From NCBI GenBank assembly GCA_002633005.1, contig NMRA01000675.1, forward strand, positions 54,980-118,979: DNA of 64,000 bases. The letters run 5' to 3'. Below are positions 1 through 9,829 of this stretch, piece by piece. A program made the position numbers and the translations under genes. The stretch comes from Phoronis australis. Its lineage: Eukaryota; Phoronida; Phoronidae. Below the pieces are notes generated by a model that was not told the origin of the DNA, ran no database searches, and worked only from the letters and a program-made list of their open reading frames with translations. Position 1 is the stretch's first letter; each line of letters begins with the position of its first letter.

Positions 1-3000
1 CAATCTCGAACCAGCGCCACCAGTGCGATTTAAGGTTATGTAGGAACCTTGAAAAATGTTCAAATTTGGCTTACTTCAGAATCGCCTGTTTGGATTCTCA
101 CAGTTATGAAAGTTTCAGATACTTTATGCTTTATCCGCTGTCCTGAAAAACCCTCTGAGGAAATACGTATATAAAATTTTTGCCATTTGCGTGAGGGGTT
201 ATCAAAAGATTTTCATGAAAAGTGAATGGAAGTAAAACGTGGCGGCGTTTTAAAAAAAAACTGCAACACTGTTCTTGAGAACTCTCTTAGGACATTTTCA
301 TCAAGTTTAGTTATATTACTGATAGTGTTGTCTAGCTATCCATACACGTTTGTTTTTGTTAAATTTTACTGAAAAAATTCGGTCATGTGAACCAATTAAA
401 CGTCAACAATCACATTTTACAGGCATCCTACTTTTTCTGAAAATATAATACTGTTACTGAGTTAAAATCTTGAGTTTCGTGGATACTTGAATAAATAAGC
501 TAACCCGTCAATCAGGTGTTAGATAGCCTTGCCAACTGCCTCCGAAGCTTCGGTCAGTGTTAACGCTTAACTTTTTATCGGAGTTAACAGCGCTAGTTAA
601 CTCCGAAGGTAAGAACCATTCAACGAGAAATTCAAAAGAAATAAAACGCTATACGGGTCATCTTTCAGATTCAGCTTAAACTTTTGTAAGTGATCGTGGT
701 GTGGCTCTGATACAAAAATCACCAATTTTGCACTTATCACCTTTAAGTTCTTATCAATAGGCATTGAAAGGTTCACGAAGAAAACACGTTTTTGCGTAAA
801 GAAGACAGAGCGATTTTCCAATATAAAAACACATAGATTGCATACAGTGAGAGAAAGCACATAATGGGATTAGGAAGTGGGATTATCAAAAAAAATGATA
901 CTATTAATATCGCTGCATTCATCACGTGACAGGGGGGGGGGGGTAAACCCGGAATCACTTTTTGTAGTGTTCGAACCAAAATTTATTTTCTCATTTTTAA
1001 GGAAAAAAGACTACATCACAGGCAAGGCATCAATGTCTGAAATGCAAAAATAAAAAAAAAATTGTCAATATTGCTTGGTGCATTCATAAGTTCGCTGTAT
1101 ATGTGACAAATTTTGACCCACTATTTTTATCGGGTAGTCCATCTTGCGATGTCAGGGTCACAGATTACGAGTGGTTAAACGTTATTTTCAGAAATATTCT
1201 AACGGTAAAATTTAGTGATAAATATCCTTACCTACAATCCAAGGGTTTACACCAGAATTTAATCACACATAAGTAATTTACTGAGGGGTAAATGTACTCA
1301 CAATTCACTTTAGACAAAATGGCTTTTTTCCAAACTGAAAGGCATTTTCAACCGGCTACATTGTCATCGGTGACGAGTTAACTATAACATACATTTGTAG
1401 ACAAAGGCTACCAAAAAGCAGTTTTGTACAATTTACCGGTGTTCGTGCCATAACTATTATGAATCTTCTACTGATTTCAATGTGACTTGCCCATTCAATT
1501 GACCTTGCACTCTGCTAAAATAACTGTTGAAATTCCTTAGAAACCGTTTTTTGCTTGAAAAGCAGCTTTTGATCAATGTATGATTATGCGTCACAATAGG
1601 ACACATATTTCTCTAAATATTAATATGCATAAATTGTGCTTTTGATTCATGTTTTTTAATTAGTTACTTTCTACTTCAAGGAAAATATGAAAATAATACT
1701 TGAAATGGGACACATTTGGATTGTGATGTGTGAGGCTTACTCGAATCCTTCTGCATCATAGCTTCTTATTTTTTATATAATCATGCTTGTCTAATTCTAG
1801 TTAAGAAGGAACGCTTTTATGGTACTCAGTCACCATGGTAACTATTGCGCATGCCTACTTTCATACTTAACGTGAGCTTGGTTCTGCCTGAGTTGCTGAA
1901 ATTTTCCAAAGTACATTCTAAGTTACGTATTGTGACAAAAGGCTGTTAGGATCATTTTAAGTTGCGTGTTTTAATACGCAAATTGAAATTTTTACTGAGA
2001 TCACTGTGCAATGCGTAAGCCTTAGCTACATTGAAATTTCAAAACCCGTGCTTCCAATATTTTTAAGAGATGTAATTCTAATCTCTCAGGGTTGTGTGAC
2101 AAAAAGTGGCAAAATCAGATTGTTAAGTGCTAAAATTGTCACTGGTGTGTCAACACAGGTTAGACTCATTCGAAAACACGCATGAAAATCATTAGCTTTT
2201 GGCCAATTTAGAAGTAAAAAATGGAAAACAAAAACTTCGCTAGAGCGTAGCATGTAAACGACATTTCGATATCAATCCAAAGTCATCCTCAGGTACAATT
2301 GTAGACAGAAATCAAAATATCGAAACAGAATATTAGATTATTATCGAAACGTCGTCCTCAAACAGACATGTGCCATCGTTTCCTCAATGGAAACGTTTTG
2401 GCTAAATTTCACCAAAGAAATCTAGTTATAGAAACTGCTATCAGGGCCAGCAGCAAATGAGCATAGAAACATATTTGGAAAATGATGAAGCCCCTTCATG
2501 AGGTTTGGATATAAAGCTGCATACTGCCCGTAGTCGTGCACTGTAAGGTACGCGATGAAGGGTCTTCTCTATCGGCTGCTGCTAGAAAACAAACAAAAAT
2601 CCCACTTTTTGTTTTGCTCGTCAGACCCCACACTGATGAAAAATATCTTTTGAAATCGCCGGCATCCCGCAAGCTGGGCAACAGAGCACCTCAGAATTGG
2701 CTAAAAATCAAATACACACAAATTGGGCACTCCAGTGAAGGTTAACAAAAACCCCTTTGAAACTTCAAAGACAGTCTTCTGACAGAAAGGATCAACGTCT
2801 ACATGAAAGTTATAGAGTTATTTTCTCTCCCGTTTTAAAGTCGTTTTAAAGGAGCTTCTCTAAATGAACTTTTTGAACCAAAAACGGGATATTATGGACC
2901 AAAATATTTATGATGCTATAACTTGAAAAAATAATGGAGCAAAAATTTCAAATATAAATTTTGAACATACCCCACCAGGATGTATGTACAGGCAATTTTT

Positions 3001-5150
3001 TCAAGGTTTGATTCAGTGACTTTAGAGCCGACCTTTTGATGCTCTCGTGGAATGAAAGTTAAGGGGTGGATTTAGCAGCAATGGTCGACGCTTCGGTATA
3101 ATGAGGACATCTTAAGCAGGTGTCATTGCGTTTAACCATAGTACATTTAACTCCAGGAAGCCTAGAAAATCACTTCTGTCACTACTTTTGGGGCCAATAT
3201 AATTTTTTGGTTTTAGTTTTATCAAATGATACATGTATACTTAAAGAATCTGAAAAGTGTCCAAGGTTTGGCTCGCACAGTTTCATGAAATTTGACCTAA
3301 AAATTGACATTTTGCAAAATTTGTCACAGAAAACCATTATGTAAAAACTGCAATGGAATTTTCTGATAAGGCTGGGTTAACTTATTTTGTTAAATGTTTC
3401 AGCAAAAGTAAACGCCAAGAAAATTGAGCATCACCACCACCACCACCACTGTACAACTGTTATTAAACAACAGATGCTAAATTTTCACCATCTTTAAAAC
3501 CATAGTTCAACCGTTGACAGTAAGAAGAATGTTATTTTGGCAATAGTTTTTGCGTGACATTAAAAATGTTTACCTAGCATAGAAGTTTATTCCTATGCGT
3601 CCTGTTTTAGAGGGTAGTACATGTAAATGAAAGAATTCCAACCTACGCTAACATTTCTCCAGTTCGGGAGCGTCTTCAAAATTTGGGACACCAAACTTTA
3701 GTCAAATTGATTGTGAAATTTGCCTTTTAATATGTCTCAAATTCTAAATACTTCATTTTTCATAACATGGCCTGAAAAAAGACTTTACAGTTCATAAAAA
3801 GCAGCAGTGATTACTTACACGTTAGTAAAAACTGCCCCGAGTTTAAGACAGCCACTTATGTGCAACTTTCTAAAAAATTAAGAACGAGCTCGCACCTCAA
3901 GCAAAAAATGTCCAAAACACGAGGTTTTTAACCGTAATTATTTTTTCTTCTACGGTACTTATCAGTAAATATTTGATAGTTGGAAAGGTGTCATAATTCC
4001 TTTTCTTTGTGTGATTGTCTGTAAATTCTAACCCACATCGTTTTCTGATGCATTCTGGAAGCCACACAAGCCTCTTTCTTTGAGCACTCTTTAACGAAAC
4101 TTATAACTTCGTTGGTTTTCTACTACAAGTACAAATTTTATCAATAACCTAATGATTCCTTGATCAGCTTGGTCTTTTTCCTTGTTTGAGAGGTCTTTCA
4201 CTTATCGTGACTCATGTAAATTTCTGTAACCGACTCACCTATTGTGATACATTAGTTCTGTTTGTCACAAAAACTTAAATATTTTCATCAATGAGGATTT
4301 CCTTGCACTCAAACTCGATCCACTAACGTTACAAAATCATTGGCTCATGAGTCAGGAGTCATATCTGTAAATTTCTGAAGCTCAGAATTGTGAGCAGAAT
4401 CCTATCCCAATGTAGCAACGGGCAGAAAAATTCATCTCCTCAGCAGTGTTGGCACAAAACTCTTGTTTGTTTTAAGAGGCACAGAATGATTCAGGAAGCA
4501 GACATCTTAGAAAAGGCACGGACACAATCCTTCTCTGTCATTTCATTAGCTATTCTGATCATACTGCACTGTCACCTAGTGGCCAGCAAACTATTTGAGG
4601 TTTGTTTTTTTCCCAGTTCGCCAACAGCGTGCGGTAACTGGTTCATACATGTTAATATTTTGTTTCAACATTTGTTATTTTGCCAGTATGGGGATTTTGT
4701 TTCAATTTGTCCACGTATTGCTGGATTCTTTCCTTAAAAAAGAAATAAAAATGGGAAAGGACCTTTAAACATTTCTCACCTCGTTCACAAGCGCGTAAAT
4801 GCAAATGAAAATGTACCCTGTGCGATCTTTAAATTAAACAAGGATGTCTTAAGTTCTATTAACGAGAAATAGCTTAAATATTAAGTAAATGGAAACCAAA
4901 ACTCGGTGGAAGACATCTCCACTCTTTGGACTGTGAGAGTAGCTTGACAGGGGGAATCAAGCACAATTCCACAAGCATCCATGTTCTTAGCAGTCCAAAT
5001 CACAGTATGATGGCGCCCTGGGAATCCAAACTATCTTTTATTCACAATAATTGTTGCCTACATGTATACATAGTTTACATGCACGGCGTTAACGTCTCGT
5101 GCCGCAATATTCACAGCACTTTCTTACTACTTGGGTTCAGTTTAAATTTT
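1..5150. other. AT-rich sequence without recognisable gene
   Basis: Only short ORFs. A poly-G run of about 12 at 930-942 and the (CAC)6 tract are the only simple repeats noted. The ORF at 4390-4737 has a hydrophobic stretch (FSVISLAILIILHCHLV) but no domain or splice context. Confidence 0.5.
3432..3449. repeat. (CAC)6 microsatellite
   Basis: Six uninterrupted CAC triplets in otherwise non-repetitive sequence; no coding context was found. Confidence 0.95.
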
Positions 5151-5159
5151 TATACCACA

Positions 5160-5345
5160 GTATCAGCCTCGAATTGCCAATACAACCGTTAAATAACCAA
5201 TTTAATGGCGATAAATAACATTTCGGCGGGAAACTGAGGCCGGTTTCAAACCCGTTACGAAAGAGCTTCAGGTTGTCGACTTTACCACTGCACCATATGC
5301 ACTCAGTCGCTGGCGTCATTGAACGTGAAAACAGAATACTTAAAT
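5160..5345 (-). repeat. tRNA-like (SINE-type) repeat, copy 1
   Basis: On the minus strand, TGGTGCAGTGGTAAAGTCG resembles a pol III A box and GGTTTGAAACC a B box. Similar copies lie at 5725-6015 and 28190-28450, so the unit is dispersed. An apparent ORF here is a by-product. Confidence 0.6.
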
Positions 5346-5399
5346 GAGCACTTAAATGTGTAGCAAACTAGACTAGATACCAAACCTTAAATTATAGAT

Positions 5400-5720
5400 T
5401 CACTTTACTTCTACTTTATTTAAATTTTCAATTGGTTTTGAGTAAAAACGTTATTTTGACAAAAATAACTCGGTCACGACCTCCAACCCCTCAGTGGCAC
5501 CTGACAGAAAGTACCTACAAAACCGAGACGTGTCGATAAAGGTAGATCGATTCGTTGCAATGTTTTTCATTCAGTATATAGTATAAATAGATTGTTGCAG
5601 GTTCTCAGTCGTTATCCCCGTGGACCTTGAAAAATTATCGCCCTCGGGGCTAACGTCCCTTAGGCGATAATTCTCCAAAATCCACTCGCGCTCTAGATTA
5701 AGGGGGGTACCGTTTTCGCC
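5400..5720. repeat. Companion repeat R, copy 1
   Basis: Starts around TATAGATTCACTTTACTTC, continues CAATTGGTTTTGAGTAAAA, ends near CTCTAGATTA. Contains an imperfect palindrome, AATTATCGCC ... GGCGATAATT. Copies lie at 6785-7350 and 28640-28765. Confidence 0.65.
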
Positions 5721-5724
5721 ACGT

Positions 5725-6015
5725 AATAATCAGCCTGACATGGCCAATACAACCGTGAAATAACCCATTTAGCTATTCAACGGCGTTAAGGTACATTTTG
5801 GCGAGTAAACGGGGTCGGTTTCGAACCCGCTCAGCAAGACTTGCTAGTAGTCGACTACACCGCGGGGCCAATCAGCATCTGACGTCATCGAACGTGAAAA
5901 TAGAATACTCAAATGAGTATGCGCAATAATCGCATGTCCATCAAACCACATTGCACAGAAATACATATAAATATACGATATGAAAAACAAAACGCACAAT
6001 TTCAATAAAAACGAC
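5725..6015 (-). repeat. tRNA-like (SINE-type) repeat, copy 2
   Basis: Minus strand has GGTGTAGTCGACTAC and a perfect B box GGTTCGAAACC. It extends to an A/T-rich part ending near AATTTCAATAAAAACGA that is shared with the 28.2 kb copy. It abuts the tyrosine-recombinase fragment. Confidence 0.65.
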
Positions 6016-6189
6016 TGCTCTTCTTTAATTCAGTGGAAATTTAACACTTTATCAAGTAAATAACATCTGAAGTAAGTAACAAGGTTAGATATTTGAAAAA
6101 TGCGAAAGAAATAAATTTAAATGTCTAAAACAAGAAATAGGTCATATCAGTTCAAACTACTGTATTAGCAGCTATTATTAGCAACATCT

Positions 6190-6640
6190 AGTCGACATCT
6201 TCCTCGTGTTTTCTCTTCGGTGCTCTGTCTTGATGCATGGTTATGTTGAACGTGCCACCGGTGATTGTTGCGTTTCAGTCCAAATACAGACGACAAGCCT
6301 GGTGAGGCGAAGGAGGTGCGGGATATTGAGATGTTACTGGGGAATGATGCAGGCTCGGACAGTGTAAGTATGGAGCATAAACACCTTTGCTCAGTAGGCA
6401 ATGTCTGTAGTGTGGTAGTTTGTGTCCTGACAGCTGCATAACTGTGGTTGGGTTAACTCTGGACTTGAGTAATGTGGAGCACGTTGTCTTCCTCACGCTG
6501 TGGTATGTTTTACGGCCCGGTATTCCTACTGCCTCGCATATCGGCGAAACCATTTTGGCTAGAGTATTTACACTAACCGGTTGTACCGAGAACCAAAGCC
6601 CCCAATTCATCATATCATAAGTCATAGAGAACAAATTCGC
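6190..6640 (-). pseudogene. Tyrosine recombinase (Crypton/DUF3504-like) C-terminal fragment
   Basis: The minus-strand frame has YHSVRKTTCSTLLKS and TVMQLSGHK, matching the H-x-x-R and following His of tyrosine recombinases. After SGHK the frame breaks: the continuation PTEQRCLCSIL is in a second frame and the tail ITGGTFNITMHQDRAPKRK to stop is in a third. The catalytic Tyr region is lost at the first break. So this is a decayed transposon recombinase with at least two frameshifts. The family call comes from recognising the RKT, SGHK and GGTFNI motifs common to animal DUF3504 elements. Confidence 0.75.
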
Positions 6641-6784
6641 AACTCTGACATTTTCTTCCGTACTATCCTATAGAGGAGGCGCCACTCTCCTAAATTATCT
6701 GGTTCATTTTCCGCTTAGTATATTGTGACGAGAAATTCTTTCATCTATTTTACTGTCCAGTACGACGAAAAAAAATCTCTAGTT

Positions 6785-7350
6785 AGTTTAAGATTTTAAT
6801 TGGTTTTGAGTAAAACATTGTTTTAACACGAAATGACTCGGCGTTTCTTAAAAGGTCATGACATTCGTCACCAAGCCTCTGACTTGGAAAGTACAGTAGC
6901 TCTTAAGCCGAGGCGAGTCGAGAAAAGCAGGTCCATTCATCGCAATTTTTATCCTTCAGTATGTGGTATGAGTAGATTATTACATGTTCTCAGTTGTTAT
7001 CTAAAGCCCTTGCGGAATCTTTGATATCAACATTATTGCACTAACCAGGCGTGCGTTCAGTAGACGCTAGGACCTACGCTAGGACCTACGCTAGGACCTA
7101 CGCTAGGACCTAGCTAAAACCTAGTCAAAGTCACGTCCTCTCATTTAAAATGCACGGCTACATGTCACGTAATCTCGCGAAGTCTTGCTTTTTAGCGAGG
7201 TAATAGCGTTACTGAACGGGAGGCAGGTAACCTTCTGTACTTTATCAGACGATATTTTCACGGTAGACCGTGACGCCCTCGGGCGATATTTCTCCAAAAT
7301 GCTCTCGGGCTCTAGATTACAGGGGATAACGACGTCGTAAAGCAATAATC
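6785..7350. repeat. Companion repeat R, copy 2, split by a MITE
   Basis: Shares AATTGGTTTTGAGTAAAA, the TTCAGTATGTGGTATGAGTAGATT region and the CTCTAGATTA end with copy 1. It is interrupted at 7041-7232 by a small inverted-repeat element, showing the order of insertion. Confidence 0.6.
7041..7232. mobile_element. MITE family 1 (CGTTCAGTARACGCTAG ends), copy 1
   Basis: Left end CTAACCAGGCGTGCGTTCAG and right end (reverse complement) GTTACCTGCCTCCCGTTCAG are terminal inverted repeats. Internally it has a 12-bp tandem CTAGGACCTACG repeated about four times. Another clear copy is at 45210-45373. No coding capacity. Confidence 0.65.
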
Positions 7351-8110
7351 TATATTCATTTGCAGTTACGTAAAATCTAACAATTCAATTAACATTAACG
7401 AATAAAAAGATTACAATTTTATTTTGGTAGAGCTAATCAAAGAGAGTACTGAGTAAATCGTTGGTTGAAAAGAACGATGACATTCGAAAAATACTTTGGT
7501 CTAAGAGTGTGTTTTTTAGTTTAGTTACAATACAAGATTGGCTTTAAATGCCCGCGCTCTTTGTGTGTTATCTAGCCCCAGTGCTGCCTTTGGTTTTAAT
7601 AATATTAAACACCACATAAACCTAGCATTGGATTTACTTCTGTTCTGTGTTGCATAAGACTTGTAAACTTATCCACTATACAAATTAGCTGTTGCACGAC
7701 TTTGAATACATTGTTGAAACAATATTAATGCGACGTCGTCATTGCTATCGATCATAACATGCAATCTGGCCCAGTGGTTTGTTTCGTGAAACGTCAGAAA
7801 TTTGGCATTACCATGCAGAAAACTATTTCTGAAGAATAAGTAAATCTCATTTGAACAAAAGCGTAAACTCTATGATTATATGCACATGAGTGGTAAGTCG
7901 TACAATACTTTAATCTCTGGATTATTTCTCGTGCAAGATGCGCTCATAATTACCTAGCTAAACCTTTTTCTTTAATGTAAAGAGGGATCGTGAGACCAGA
8001 TTTCTGTCTTAAGTCATAAGTCACTTTCATGAAACCAACCCGTGATGAACATGTTGCTTTAACACCTCCAATAATTCTTCGCAGACGTGTTAAGATTTCA
8101 TAAGGCTTAC

Positions 8111-8278
8111 CTAGACAAAACTGAGTTGAGCAACCCTCAGTCGAATTTCCAGCACAATCCTTGCCATTGCCCACAGGTGCTGGCCTGGTGCAGGTTCTTG
8201 TCTTATACTTCTCACCGTTGCCGCAAATTACACGGCATTTCAGTTCTTCCGAGCTCCATTCACTCCAATGCCCATTCA
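8111..8278 (-). CDS. Thrombospondin type 1 (TSP1) domain exon
   Basis: Acceptor CTATTTCAG, donor GTAAGC, 168 nt, phase 1-1. Encodes VNGHWSEWSSEELKC, ICGNGEKYKTRTCTRP and CSTQFCL. WSEWS, the CGNG-x3-RTRxC-like run and six cysteines are the TSP1 signature. It follows the Ig-like exon in phase. TSP1 domains mediate adhesion and matrix binding, and Ig-TSP1 mixes occur in hemicentin- and ADAMTSL-like proteins. No further exon was found between 7.4 and 8.1 kb, so the gene is incomplete here or ends outside recognisable sequence. Confidence 0.85.
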
Positions 8279-8835
8279 CTGAAATAGTAAGACATGAGGT
8301 CGTGTAGGTTTTAAGGGTATACTATCTGTTTGATGGCCGAAAAAACGTTTTGAATAATCAGCTTTGACCAGGTCTGTGAAGCAACAAAGGAAGATGTCTT
8401 TTGTGAGTTTATTGCAAATTGCTAATTCTCGCCGTTGTCTGCCAGAATTTACAGTTGTAGCTCAAATCGAGGCGGTGACTATGAAGTGCTCCCATCTGCC
8501 TGCACCTTCTCATAGTACATACCACTTGCATCATGTTTACCCTTGGGCTGCCTTTGTACAAAACTATTGATCTGTCCCAAATATTCGTCAAGCTTGCTGG
8601 TTCAGTAGACACAATAGATACATGTAGCCTCCAAACACATGAGGGTTGGCAAGAGTAGTAGGGTGCTCATGATTTTCTTTCAATTATTCTATTAAAATAT
8701 TTTTCATTTATTTTGTTAGTACATAAAATTCCTTTTAACGACAATGAAATATTTTGATCAGGACTATCATACATGTCTTGCGTGTGGTACAAAGCATTTT
8801 TCAATACAAAAGTATATTCAATTTCTTGTACTCAC

Positions 8836-9101
8836 CGGACACAGAGTAGACATAAATGCGAGGAGGGTTCTTTAACGTCATGGTTTTATGTAGTTTTCTT
8901 CCAAAGTCGTCCTCAAAGCTCAGAACGGCACTGCATTGCATGTGCCCCTTGAAACCGCTATGCTCATTGATCTGAACTGAGAAAGCGAACTTTTGGGTTT
9001 TCTCCAGCTCAGTGTTACCAGCGATCTCGAACATGTGTTTCTGAACGAAGACCTCGTCGTGTTTGAAATGACTCAATTTCTTAGAAACAGATTTCTTCAT
9101 C
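8836..9101 (-). CDS. Exon of a partial Ig-like/TSP1 gene (second Ig-like part)
   Basis: Acceptor CATTTAG, donor GTGAGT, phase 2 in and 1 out (266 nt). Encodes FAFSVQINEHSGFKGH, MQCSAVLSFEDDFGRK and TMTLKNPPRIYVYSVSG. The MQCSAVL plus L-x-x-PPRI ending resembles strands F and G of an Ig-like domain; with the Cys of the previous exon it could form the usual disulfide. Ig-like is inference from pattern only. The intron before it carries a 27-bp minisatellite. Confidence 0.55.
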
Positions 9102-9240
9102 CTAAATGTATAAGTAAATTATTTTTGAAAATTTAAAAAATACAAAACTAACAGGCAGCAAAGTTGGGGTCTTTTATACTACGCGACTTCGTGAAAAGAC
9201 AAGTCACTAACCTAAGAATGTTTTTAATGAGTGTTAGATA

Positions 9241-9402
9241 TTTAGAGAGTATCTAGTCGTTTAGTCATTTAGAGGGTATCTAGTCGTTTAGACATTTAGA
9301 GAGTATCTAGTCGTTTAGACATTTAGAAAGTATCTAGTCGTTTAGACATTCAGAGAGTATCTAGTCGTTTAGACATTTAGAGAGTATCAAGTCGTTTAGA
9401 CT
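9241..9402. repeat. Minisatellite, 27-bp unit, six copies
   Basis: Six tandem units built around GAGTATCTAGTCGTTTAGAC with copies starting at 9241, 9268, 9295 and so on. It sits in the intron between the two Ig-like exons. Confidence 0.9.
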
Positions 9403-9642
9403 TTGTGTCTATGCTGCTCATCATTCGTTACAATTCAAAATTTAGCTTAAAGTTGCTCGTTTTCTGTGGCGCAGTTCTTTACACCTTGTAGCCTACCTGA
9501 CCACTCAAGCACGCCCATTGCAGTGATCACCTGGTACAATTTAATGCTTCATTAATAAATAATGGTATGATATTCTACATCCGTTAAGTTATTTCCCACT
9601 GCCAAAACTTGATTGCTTAAATCTACAATTCATATAACTTAC

Positions 9643-9824
9643 ACGCATGACAAGATGAGTGTAGCCGGATTTGGAAGTTTGTTGTTGACAGAGAAAGAAA
9701 TGTCTGCCTTAAAGGTATTGACGCCTTCATAATAAAGCAATGGCCCTTCCGTTCCATGCCCGTCGTAAATAGCACTGGCTTCCAGGCTCGGTGACGTACC
9801 CGCTGAATCGCCCAGCGAGAAGCT
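9643..9824 (-). CDS. Exon of a partial Ig-like/TSP1 gene (first Ig-like part)
   Basis: Acceptor CTTGTAG, donor GTAAGT, phase 0 in and 2 out (182 nt). Encodes SFSLGDSAGTSPSLE, then YDGHGTEGPLLYYEG, NTFKADISF and PATLILSCV. LILSCV resembles the B strand of an Ig-like beta sandwich. It joins in phase with the exon at 8836-9101. The start of the gene upstream was not found. Confidence 0.55.
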
Positions 9825-9829
9825 CTACA

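Noticed and set aside
930-942. Poly-G run as a possible quadruplex
   Set aside because: A single uninterrupted G homopolymer with no further G tracts nearby; little basis for a functional claim.
4390-4737. 115-aa ORF with a hydrophobic stretch, possible membrane or secreted protein
   Set aside because: No conserved motif, no promoter or splice support, and such ORFs are expected by chance in this length of AT-rich sequence.
5137-5319. 60-aa minus-strand ORF with GFETGLSFPPK
   Set aside because: Translation of the dispersed tRNA-like repeat; a similar peptide appears at the 28.2 kb copy.
9241-9402. Possible CRISPR-like regular array
   Set aside because: Head-to-tail 27-bp units without spacers, in an animal intron; a minisatellite.
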